Below are positions 21,921 through 31,407 of a stretch of 64,000 bases of DNA, piece by piece (positions within the stretch are counted from its first letter, which is position 1; each line of letters opens with the position of its first letter). The stretch lies in contig SAUG01000117.1 in NCBI GenBank assembly GCA_011316305.1, forward strand, positions 124,001-188,000, in the 5' to 3' direction. Origin of the DNA: Rusavskia elegans (taxonomy: Eukaryota; Ascomycota; Lecanoromycetes; Teloschistales; Teloschistaceae). A model generated the notes under the pieces. That model was not told the DNA's origin. It was given only the letters and a program-made list of their open reading frames with translations, and made no database searches. The position numbers and the translations under genes are program-made.

Positions 21921-22923
21921 CTTGTATGTTGACTTGTAGTATTGAGATTGCAGGACCTGACCTTGTGGAAGAGACGGGAAGTTGTTGAGGTGGGTATTCA
22001 GGGATCTTGCTTTTTGTCTGCTTGCTCTATGCTTACTGTCTTTGTTAGATAAGACAGCGCCAAATATTTGCAGAAGCCACAGTTGATCGCGTCACGATGT
22101 ATAATCATTGAGAGTCAGACAATAGCCAAGTTTTCAACCCCGTCCTTGGACCTTGCGGGTGTTGATTGCTCAATCAGCTGAGAGAAGTGACGGATAAACG
22201 ATATACAGCCGGACTAAACCTCACCATATGAATAGGCTGTTCTAAGGACAGAAAAAAAAGCATGTATCCCGATACAATCATCAAATCCAAGCACGAACAA
22301 CATCTATTGCAAGCACTGACAACAACGATAGGGGATCACAAGGTGAGTATTACTGCCACTCAATGTTCTATCGATTGCTCCCCCTATCCTTGTCATCTGA
22401 GCCGCAAAGGCTTGACTCTCGTCTTCCGGCCATCGTTGTCATCATCAATACTGCTGTACGATATCTGGGGTCACAGATCTCCAGCGCACTCTGCCATGGA
22501 AGATGATGAATGCGCTCCTAGTCTGCGCCACCGTGACCTTTGGGGACTGAGCATATGGAAGCGCAACCAGAGCCCCAGATATCTTGTTACCTCTTGTGGG
22601 GGAGGAGCTCTCTCGCTCCATTGTCCCAGGACAATCGGCTTAAAACGTGTGTTCAGACCAGTCATTGTATCTTCGGATGGATCACCATTGACGTCGTCAA
22701 CAGGTGGAGTCTTCAGCGCAGTCTTTCTTGAATAGACCAATCAGTTCGAAAGGTCAATACGTTCAGAGATTCCTCTTCTGGGATCCCAGCATTATGCGTC
22801 GAACTTGGCCGACATGTGTCGGATCACGTCGATCACCACGACATGAAGAATTGGCATGTTAGCTTCGTCATTCTAGATGTGTGCGCAGCAAATTAGCTAG
22901 CAAACGCTGGTCAGCAAAGCCAT
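21921..22923. other. Intergenic
   Basis: No supported gene. Short frames near 22262-22735 on both strands lack splice context. Confidence 0.35.
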
Positions 22924-23521
22924 ATGCAGGATTGCATATCGAGGGTCTTCTGGGACCAACAGAACTGGCTGTCCTTACCGAGACACATTGCAAGTTGCGA
23001 AGATGCATTTCTTCAAGTCGGTCCAAAACCACAGCCATGTGTGCCTGAAAACCAGAAACATGACCAGTCGATACTTTGCAGACCGAATGGAATCGAAGAT
23101 GGAGGGTCTTTCGTGGCGGGCTTTGACATGACAGACACGGCTGCCTTCAGTGATACCCACGTCTTCAAATGTTTGGAGGTAGGTGGCATACTAATATTTC
23201 CATAGGAACAAGTTCCACAAGAGAGATGCCGAAGACCTCTTTCACCTCAAGGAAATCATCGACATGGTGGAGAAGATTCATCCCCCTTTGACCGAGAAGG
23301 AGTTGAAAGATAAGGAAGAATGGGCAAAGCTTTGGAAGGAGTCCAGTGCGACGATCGTGGGGTTCTCGGAGTGGCGCGCAAAGATGAAGGAGGAGCATGG
23401 GCAGGATTTTGACAGTCAACACCGTGACTTCAGTGGGGGCTTCCCGGGATTTCTGGTGGCTGGGGAGCCCATTCTACTTGGGGATGTCTTGAAGGCTGGG
23501 AAAAAGGACGATTGTTCTTGA
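22924..23521 (+). pseudogene. Broken or mis-joined gene, C-terminal exon clear
   Basis: The last exon at 23206-23521 is strongly coding: charged and helical (KFHKRDAEDLFHLKEIIDMV, LTEKELKDKEEWAKLWK), ending VLKAGKKDDCS. It follows a good intron, 23150-23205, with a perfect ACTAAT branch-point region. Upstream, a coherent frame (YRDTLQVAKMHFFKSV, then RYFADRMESKMEGLSWRALT) runs into a TGA just before the donor, and no frame gives both a clean upstream exon and the right splice phase. A small indel near 23120-23150 would explain this. The family is not recognised. Confidence 0.4.
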
Positions 23522-23921
23522 TGTGTGTGCGATGGTTGAAGGATTGAAGAAGGGGAGGGCTGTGGAAAAGTCCCGGGAGCATTGACCAAGTCTTTTTTCA
23601 GCTCCCTGCCACAATGGTAGTACCAGTAGATGGTATAACTCGATCTGAGATCGCCTCAGACCGGCACCTGTATCGAATTGCTTCGGCCTATCGTGACCTC
23701 CGTGTCTGAGGATCTGCGTTATTGAATGTAGGGCTATCGCCCTATTTTTTTTGCTAGAGGTAGGGCTAGCCCTATCCTTAAGGCCTCCCATCACCCATGG
23801 CTTTATCAGAGTACGTTCCGGAACTCCCATTTTCATCATGATCCTGATCTCATCATCTCAACACCTCCTGTATTCTTTTCCCGTTCGATGAGTAGCTTGA
23901 TCCCAATCCTTCCAAGACCCT
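23522..23921. other. Intergenic with GTAGGGCTAGCCCTAC-like palindromes
   Basis: Contains palindromic motifs at about 23728-23745 (TAGGGCTATCGCCCTA) and 23758-23775 (TAGGGCTAGCCCTA), the same core found in the inverted repeats of the neighbouring element. They may be remnants of a related insertion. Confidence 0.4.
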
Positions 23922-23929
23922 CATACTAA

Positions 23930-24290
23930 GGGTCTTGATCCCCGGCCACCCCCCCGTGTACGAAAATGAGTAGGGTTAGCCCTACCCCACCATTTCTGGA
24001 TAACCTCATCGAGATCCCTCTTCTTCAACCACCGATTTTGATCGTGTACCACACACCAACGATACAAGGTTTGAAGCCGAAACTCTCACATCTTTTAGCT
24101 CTATCCCTGTACTGTCAGGTCTGAAAAAATTCGATATGCGCGACTAGAATTGGGTAAGTAGTATCTCCTTAACGTCGTTCACCTCGATTGTGGAGAACAT
24201 CTCACCACCAAAAGTCGCTGGGGATGCCTTTGGGGTAGGGCTAGCCCTACTCATTTTCGTACACGGGGGGGTGACCGGGGATCAAGACCC
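23930..24290. mobile_element. MITE-like element, 361 bp, 59 bp inverted repeats, 8 bp target duplication
   Basis: The first and last 59 bases are inverted repeats that differ at only two positions. Both begin GGGTCTTGATCCCCGG and end near a TAGGG(T/C)TAGCCCTA palindrome. The element is flanked by CATACTAA at 23922-23929 and 24291-24298, an exact 8 bp target-site duplication. That length is typical of hAT, P or Merlin-type transposition, but the terminal bases do not assign it. There is no transposase frame. The right end lies inside the 3' end of family 1 copy D. Confidence 0.92.
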
Positions 24291-24811
24291 CATACTAAGG
24301 GAACCCTTTTAAGAAAAACGCCACCAACATAGCCAGGCCGCCGTGTCTGACGGCGAGAGTCCTCAAAATCCCGGCTCGCTTGTGCGCTCATGATATCGGG
24401 ACGAAAGCTCAAGACTACCATGTCATAGATGCAGTGCAGGCGCTGAACACCTGGAATATGTCCATCTTGCACACTACTTTCACAGCTGGTCTCCTCGCAA
24501 ACCAAGTATAGATCGGTACAGCCGGCTGGCAAAGTCCCAAGAAGCTGCCTCCGCTCAATGATAAAGACCGCCGAGATTCCGCTTACCGAATTCGCTCCAG
24601 AGGTCTTCCATAGGTTTACTCCAATCGGAACAGGATCGAGTCCTCCGCCATCCACTGGCCATTGCAGCCATTGCGATAACCCATTACGGCACCATTGGGC
24701 CGCTGCATTGAAGTCACGATACGCTCCCCGTGGGCCGTAGTGAAGCCAGTCTGTTGTGGAATGGACGAGATACACATCGGTGCTTGGTAGACTGCTAGCC
24801 TGAGCGGACAT
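24251..24811 (-). CDS. Family 1 copy D, 186 aa, C-terminus rewritten by a transposon
   Basis: The frame starts MSAQASSLPSTDVYLVHSTT and carries the family blocks DVYLVHST, GAYRDFNAAAQWC and CTDLYLVCEETS followed by RLHCIYD. The last 12 codons and the stop lie inside the 361 bp element. The residues LVW come from the 8 bp target duplication plus the element's first base. Removing the element and one duplication gives ...RVPLV followed at once by TGA, so the insertion hit the stop codon and added a short tail (WGLDPRSPPRVRK). It is probably a cytosolic protein of unknown function. Confidence 0.72.
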   Translation of the reverse strand: MSAQASSLPSTDVYLVHSTTDWLHYGPRGAYRDFNAAAQWCRNGLSQWLQWPVDGGGLDPVPIGVNLWKTSGANSVSGISAVFIIERRQLLGTLPAGCTDLYLVCEETSCESSVQDGHIPGVQRLHCIYDMVVLSFRPDIMSAQASRDFEDSRRQTRRPGYVGGVFLKRVPLVWGLDPRSPPRVRK

Positions 24812-25634
24812 AGTCGCTAAGATGGAGCAGGAATGTTCTGGGATGCTTAGACTTATTGGATCTTACTGATCTTCAGCGCGGTAGTGTGTTGGGTCTGAGT
24901 CTGAGAAATTTTCCGCAGAATATATCTCCATGTTGGATTGCAAGATGGTTTGACACTTCTCGCGTGCATTATTTCCTACGACTGCTGACACTCATCATAG
25001 CAAGCTGAATAAGTCAGCTGAAACAATCAGTCTCCGCACAAGACGCCATGACAAGCAAGATACCGGCGTCGTGACCAAAATATCCTGGAGGTCATGATCA
25101 CCGGAATATTGATACTCTTGTCCCTGCTGCTTGCCAGATGCGGCTTTACTCCCCTTGATGATCAAGGAGACAGGACTTACCCCAATCTTTTCACAACATG
25201 AGTATGCCGGTTCGGAGCTGACTATCTTTCATCAGGGTATCCCGCCATTATGGCCGGTCAACATTATTGAATATGGCACGCAGGTGCATGGTGATTAACC
25301 ATGTCAGAAGAGCTTATCGGAAATACTGAACTTGAGTTCATTTCGTATCAAAGATCTGAAAACCAAAGGCTGATCACTGTATATTCCACGAACGCCAAAT
25401 TCCATACGATCTAATCGTGGATACGGAAGGCCAGCATCGCCCGTCCGCTAGACAGTCGTAAGTGACGATGTGTTTTTAAGTATATTGCTTTCAACTCTTG
25501 AGTCTCTTGTTCTTTCCCGTGCTATTTTATTCCTCTTCCAATTCCAATACCCTCACGCTCACCCGCAAACATACGCCAAATTCAGAGGGATTTCCATTGC
25601 AATTCCCATACGTACCAGCTCTTTCGCGACCGAT
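24812..25634. other. Intergenic
   Basis: Spacer between copies D and E. No coding signal beyond short chance frames. Confidence 0.4.
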
Positions 25635-26171
25635 TTACCACAGGTAACAATTCATGTATTTGATTTTCGTAGTCTCCGCGAACCCCGAATCGGAAGGTCG
25701 TTGTCGTTCCTTTAAGCCCAGCTCCACTGCCCTGCCACGATGTGTGCAAACATACAGAATCTGCAAACTAGAGAACCAGATCATTGGGGTTTCGGTGTTC
25801 CTGCCCGCAATACCGCTTCGGACACGACAACACAGGTAGACCTCATTGCGGTTACTGGTTTCGAACACGTTGAAGTCTTGGTCCTCTGGAGGTTCCTTAG
25901 TGAGCTCCCTTCTTTCGATGGCGTAGCAAGTCTCCCTTGAATTGACTTTCAATATATCGAGACCGTCTCGGAAGGCATATTGGTTCCTATTTGTCGCTGC
26001 AGGTACGCCGAAGTTTGCTTCACGCCAGGTTATGGCGTCGTCGCGGTACCGGAAGGCGCATTCGACTGGGGCTATTGGGGCATTTTCACTGCAAACGCTC
26101 TCTCCATCGATGGTGTAGTAGACGAGATAGACGCTGTTTCCTGATGCCGCAGCAGCTGCTGAAGTAGACAT
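25635..26171 (-). CDS. Family 1 copy E, 178 aa
   Basis: A single exon that looks intact and is the best reference for the family. It starts MSTSAAAAASG, then NSVYLVYYTIDGES, then ECAFRYRDDAITW (block 1, about residues 13-50). Block 2 near residues 108-150 is NRNEVYLCCRVRSG followed by LQILYVCTHRGRAVELG and an ending KIKYMNCYLW. The two VYLVY/VYLCC strands give the impression of two similar half-domains. It has no signal peptide. A TATATAAA box stands about 100 bases upstream. Unknown function; probably soluble and cytosolic. Confidence 0.78.
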   Translation of the reverse strand: MSTSAAAAASGNSVYLVYYTIDGESVCSENAPIAPVECAFRYRDDAITWREANFGVPAATNRNQYAFRDGLDILKVNSRETCYAIERRELTKEPPEDQDFNVFETSNRNEVYLCCRVRSGIAGRNTETPMIWFSSLQILYVCTHRGRAVELGLKERQRPSDSGFAETTKIKYMNCYLW

Positions 26172-26268
26172 TGTGGGCTAAGTTACGGTTGATACTACGG
26201 AATACACTGATAATGAAGACGGTAGATGAGGTTCAAGAGTCAAACCACCACGGAGAGGAGATGGTACC

Positions 26269-26276
26269 TTTATATA
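26269..26276 (-). promoter_or_regulatory. TATA box of family 1 copy E
   Basis: TATATAAA on the minus strand, 98-105 bases upstream of the ATG at 26171. Position and sequence fit a fungal core promoter. Confidence 0.5.
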
Positions 26277-27859
26277 GGGTCAATATTGGGATCAGTCTGA
26301 TCTGCCACACTGTATTGTCCTTATACAAAGCCACGTCCGATCCCACGGTCAAGGTAGTTGGCGCCAAACATGTCATACATAACCCTACAACGCATATGGG
26401 ATTAACGTCAGCAGCGCTGGTGGAATATGCCAGACAGTGCATAAAGACGAGTAGCGCCTTTCACAAACGGTAAATATGGTCTACAGCGACCTTCTTCTAG
26501 CGACGGGATCCTATCATTAATACATTGAGTAGATACATTGTCCGATCGACAGCCAACGAAAGAACTATGCCAGCATTGCCATCCAAAGTTCGGAGGAAGT
26601 GATCGGACACTTACTAGCCAAGCAAAAGACATATGAAGAGAACAAATTCAAGAGGACAAAACGGCCGTGCGGATTGCATTGGAAACTTTCTGTCCTTGCA
26701 CCGTCCTGCCGTTCAGTCACAAAACGCTGACTGGTGGCACACTCTTTACTCCTAGGGAACATACAAGCAACCTATGTTATCCTACGAGTCCGTTTCATCA
26801 GTCATTCGACCACTTTTCTACCCGCCTTCACCGAACTCTTCCACGCCCTCTCTGAAATGCTCCCTCAAAGAGAGCAAGCAGCCTTCGGTGCCTTCTCAAT
26901 TCCTGATTCTCTACAGTCTCTCACGATCTCATCCCACGATTCATCCAGCTCTATGCTACCTACTTTGGAAATCCTACGCCTAAGGCATCCTCAGCTACCA
27001 TCGACAGTGCCAACGGCAGCTATGAATATCACAGACTGTGCTACCGGCAGCGAAAATAGCAAGTATAGCCAGAACAATACAACAACGTATTGCCAGACTG
27101 GGAGTTCTACAGATAACTCAAACCCACAAGCTGCGCTTTGTATTCAACCGTCTTCATACCTTAACCTCATGCTCTGAAAAAAAAAAAAAAAAAACCAGTC
27201 TATGTTTCCCAGCTGTTCGATTACGGGGACTGGTACAACATTGCCTCGCAACAGCCAACCCCCAAAGGAATAGAGAAACCGCAACATTCAGCATGGCTGG
27301 CCGACATGCATACACCCTACCACCTATCCCTTTGCGACCTAACCCGCACAGAAGTACCGCCTACCCACTACAAATAAGCCAAATCCACTATCGCCCACAC
27401 ATACTATAGCTTACCGACCACGCCTCGTCAGAACAAAAATAGATTGCAATGAGGCGTTATAACAGCCGGTACCTCGATAAGGGATATCGTCCTAACGATT
27501 GCACAGATGTTGCCGTACAGCACCCGTAACGTCACGTTCAATAGTACAGTAGACTTGTAGTAACTTGGATCTACATCATGAGCGCCAGATGTGTGGGGTT
27601 GCTGTGCCCACATTGCAATCTATTCTTTTTCTGACGAGCACGCCGACCCGTCCACCCATACGAACTCCACCCTCCCACCCTCAAGCAACCGCCGCTATCC
27701 AACAACAGCCACATCCATCTGCCTCGGATGATGTAGAGCGCTTTGTCAGGGGTATGGTGCTACGGCATTCAAGTGGGGTGGTGTGGTATGGATGGAACAA
27801 AAAAGGGGTGGTGTAGCGCCAAGCGCCAATTCTTCTTTTCGGTTCATCGGTTATATTAC
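26277..27859. other. Intergenic
   Basis: Contains an A-run near 27178-27195 and a 147-codon frame at 26734-27177 (plus). Its Ser/Thr-rich content and missing context do not convince me that it is a gene. Confidence 0.4.
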
Positions 27860-27864
27860 TACGC

Positions 27865-28044
27865 CTCGCGGGGAGCAGAATCGTTCGGACACTTCGACTC
27901 GACGGATTGGGCACTCGAAACCATGACTGCCAGCCAAATAAATCCCGGATTGGCTACTCGATACCACGACTGCCAGCCAAATCGAATGCCCTGCCAATGC
28001 ATGAGACTATAGGCTAGTGTCCGGGTTTTTCTGCTCACCGCGAG
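27865..28044 (-). mobile_element. MITE-like element, copy 2 (180 bp), inverted relative to copy 1
   Basis: The reverse complement matches the element at 15136-15361 along its length, including the CTCG...GCAGAA ends. It is flanked by TACGC at 27860-27864 and 28045-28049, again a 5 bp target duplication directly adjoining the same terminal bases. It has two internal ~45 bp units where copy 1 has three, which accounts for the 46 bp length difference. Confidence 0.88.
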
Positions 28045-28049
28045 TACGC

Positions 28050-28653
28050 TTTGTCCCCAACCCCACCCCCACCCCGACCCACTCACCCACCCATACAGCA
28101 GGCTACATACATCACTAGCCGACCAACATGCATATGGTTGCTTGTTCCTGCAGGATCCAACCCAGTCCCCATCTCCTGTTTACGTCCTCCCCAGCTGCGC
28201 ACGCTGGGTACCTGGCTGGACCTTATAGCGTTTATGTACGAAGGATAGACGCCACATACGATTATAATATCCAATCGCGGTGACGCAGATACGAGTATTA
28301 TGGATGTGGATGAGCGGGAAGTATGTAAAAACAATGAATATCTGGTTCCATGAACCCTTTCATTTAGAATCTAATCTACATATTTTGCATCCTTCTCCAA
28401 TTTCCGTCATACGAAGGATAACGGTCTGTTCTATCTATATACATTCAGCATCCGTCCCATGTTCTTCCAGAAACGCCATGCCTTTGAAGTTTTCCTCCTA
28501 TTTGCCTCGCCGAAGCCAACGCCAACTCATGTCGTGTCGTCGTTTATTGTACAGCTGATTATTCCTTGCCACCACCGCAAGCCCGATCCTCCCCCCCCAA
28601 CTTCCCTCAACCCCCCCTTGCCGTAACCGTTCCGCGGCAGCCATATCTCCCCC
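28050..28653. other. Intergenic
   Basis: Nothing supported. C-rich runs at 28050-28090 and 28590-28620. Confidence 0.4.
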
Positions 28654-29997
28654 TCACCACGCCCTCGCCGTCTGCGCCCTACTCGCCGCCCGCTCCGGAT
28701 CATCAATACTGACCCTCACCTCGGTCGTCTTCAAAATATCATCATCCCTTATCCCATAAAGCGCCGCCTCCGAAGCCTTCAACCCCAATATCTCCTCCTG
28801 GCTGCCGGAGCTATTGCTCCCGTTCGCCAACGTCGTGCCGCCGAGCGGGCGGCTGGGTTTGGAGTTGCTGGTTTGGATTGCCGTGCTGCCTTTGTGGGCA
28901 CGCAGGGCGTTGAGTGGGTAGGCGTTGTGGGCGGAGGGGGTGGTGTCGTTGGTTGTGCCGCCCGTGAGGGAGGGGAAGAGTGGACCAAGGGTGGGGATGC
29001 AGGTGAGGATTATCTGTGTGGGGCGTTTAGTATTTGATATCGATGGGGCGATGGGGGAAGAGAGAGGGGGGGGGGCGGGAAAGGTTTGGGCTTGAGAAAG
29101 AAGATCTGCTTACCCCTACGTTCAATTCGATGACGCCCCAGAGAACCAGCATTGTCGAATTCCCTGTTCTTGCGATAGCGATAATCTGGACCATTCGCAT
29201 GATGGAGCAGACGGTTGTCAAGAGGCCGAGCATGAAGACGCAGATGAGTGCGATTTTCTTCTTGTTGTTGATGTTAAGTTTTAGGAGCAGGGGGATCGGG
29301 AGGAAGAAGATGACGACGTCGAAGAAGACGGTTACGGCGGCCAAACCATAGAATGTTGCGTCGTTTGAGAGACAGTGCCCTGAAGTCAAGGGCTGCCATG
29401 ATTTCCGCGGAGGTGAGCACTGGAAGATGAGGACGAAGGTGCCGGTGACGTGGCCGATGATGGCCCCGATCATGACGACGTAGATCAGGATCTTGTAGTG
29501 CGGGTTCGGGCTTGCCTTCAAGATGCGTAGGTATGCCCAGCAAAGCGCGACTTTGAAGCCGAGGATCCCGAACATATATATTGGGCGGCCAGCGAAGTTG
29601 ATCTGTGGTCGATTTCAGTTTTCTTCTGCAACTGGCCGTCGAATATACGACGCACCACAGAATACTGGTTGATGTTTTCCTTCGGACGTAGAGTAAGAGG
29701 AAGACCAAGACCCCATTTTGATTGTCCAATGCACAGGCCAGCATATATTATGGCACAGAGCTGGTTCAGATGATCAGCCTAGAACCTGACAAGCACTTGA
29801 CTACAGCTACCCACCGTGGAAAAGAAGATGATCCAATCGTCAAGACCAATACTTTGCAAGAGCTTTATGCGAGTGTATGCTCTCATTCCAACGACAATGA
29901 CCATCAGGATAGGCAAGGCAATACAGACTCCCAGAATGGTGCGGTAATCCGAAATCTCATCGAGCTGCTGGCTGCCATTGTGGATCCAGAGGGTCAT
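28654..29997 (-). CDS. Fungal rhodopsin-domain integral membrane protein, 378 aa
   Basis: Four exons on the minus strand: 29997-29815, 29760-29656, 29602-29114 and 29013-28654. All introns are phase 0 (54, 53 and 100 nt), and the first uses a GTGGGT donor. The joined protein has seven predicted helices and the landmarks of the fungal 'rhodopsin domain' (PTH11-related) family: GLDDWIIFFST, LCIGQSKWGLGLPL, INFAGRPIYMFGILGFKVAL, an extracellular CSPPRKSW...HCLSNDATFYG pair of Cys, and ELNVGIILTCIPTLGPLF. A polar cytosolic tail of about 90 residues follows. An in-frame TGA just before the ATG fixes the start. Members are putative GPCR-like sensors. The ligand is unknown. Confidence 0.92.
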
Positions 29998-31407
29998 GTT
30001 GGCGTTGGCTTCTCACGGTGGTTGCGCGGAGCATTCAACGATGTGACCTTCGTTGATCGTTTTTGGGAATGGGTATGTGCCTGAGGATCATCACGTTTCT
30101 AATCTTGCGGGGGGATCGATATGTGTTGACCTGGGCGAAGAGAGGGCTACAATTTTCACTTTTGGCCAAAAGGATTTACCCCCTGCAAAAGTCACCCACA
30201 CGGAAGGATGACCCATGTCCGTGCTATCGACCCGCAAAACCCGCGATCCCATCGGGCGATGGTGCGGGATCCGACTGGAAGATGGCCTATCACAGCCGGA
30301 ATGTACGACTGGCGAACGGCCAGGCGTGTGGCAGTCATGCTGTGGGACTCAGATTAGGCCAGTGTGCTAATCTGAGTCCCAACGAATCTTGACCCGAGTC
30401 GCTTGTTACCGAGGACAATCATCCTGGACCAGAGGAACCAGTCGCACGAGGGGTAAGACCGTGAGATGGAAATGCCGGGCCGTTGGATGATGCATTGTAG
30501 GTTTCCCCTGACGTAGAGTACACATGGACCATGAGGAAGCCCACCAGTGAAAAGATGCAGCGCGGTGGAGCAATTGGTTGGCCCCATCGCCAGGTGGGTA
30601 GCCAGACGAGAAGACCTTCCCTGCATGGGCTAGCGATGGCTTGCGCCAATGCGCCATTGAGGGCGTCCCAGGTGGACACGGAACGCTGCGGGTGATGCGC
30701 CCGCCTCGGCTTGCTTCCCTGCTGCACACGACTTTTGCGGGCTTGAGGCAAACGAGACGTCCACCGTTCGTCACGTCCCTTATCACATCTTCGCCCTTTA
30801 TCGTAACGAGAATGGCTGCAGTGGCGAATTGTATCTCAACCAGATCGAGATATCCATGGGCGAAACGTGATGAAACACCAAGAGTAGAGTAATGATGCCT
30901 AGGTGACATACCATTTGGTGCTCATCGCTCTGGTGGAGACCAGCTAGTGTTAGATGTTGGTCTGAACCACGGTCGTTCCCCCAATTCCGGTGAAATCAGC
31001 CGGTGCTGTCTTGTGCCTAAATTTCAGGAGCCGAAAGAACTCCCCAGACCGGTTTGTTGGGTACGGCTCGCCGGCACAGGCTGGGAAACAGGTTCCGCGT
31101 AAGGTGCTGCGACGGTATCGTGGTAATCTCGTTAACCAAGGACGCCTTGAAGCAAGTGGCTGAACGGCGCATCCTTAATCCTTTAACGTCTTTCCCAATC
31201 CCCATGCGCTTGGCGTGTATGCAATGCACGTCCTAAACCTCCACACCCTTTTTCTCTTTGGTCTTTCCTCCCTACCGTCTCTCATACCGCGTCGCTTGTT
31301 TCCCCCTCCTTGAACTTGACGTCTCTCCATCCGCGGTCCAGGCAGATTCTTAAATTGCTGCCGAACACGCCCGAACAAACGGCAAGAATCTCTTATATTT
31401 GCGCGCC
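29998..31407. other. Divergent intergenic region
   Basis: Lies between the minus-strand rhodopsin-domain gene and the plus-strand permease, and probably holds both promoters. It has a perfect 15 bp hairpin at 30343-30381. Minus-strand frames near 30406-30909 are not supported. Confidence 0.4.
30343..30381. repeat. Perfect 15 bp inverted repeat with 9 nt loop
   Basis: TGGGACTCAGATTAG and its exact reverse complement, separated by GCCAGTGTG. It lies about 350 bases upstream of the rhodopsin-domain gene start and 1 kb upstream of the permease start. It may be a binding site for a dimeric factor or a footprint of an excised element. Confidence 0.75.

Noticed and set aside
23728..24260. TAGGGTTAGCCC motifs resembling telomere repeats
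   Set aside because: They are single palindromes belonging to the inverted-repeat element, not tandem TTAGGG arrays.
26734..27177. 147-codon plus-strand frame
   Set aside because: Ser/Thr-rich chance-like composition, no splice or promoter context, overlapping alternative frames of similar quality.
27178..27195. A-run as a possible retroelement poly-A tail
   Set aside because: No target duplication or reverse-transcriptase-like frame upstream. Similar A-runs occur elsewhere in the window (17866, 20310, 49117).
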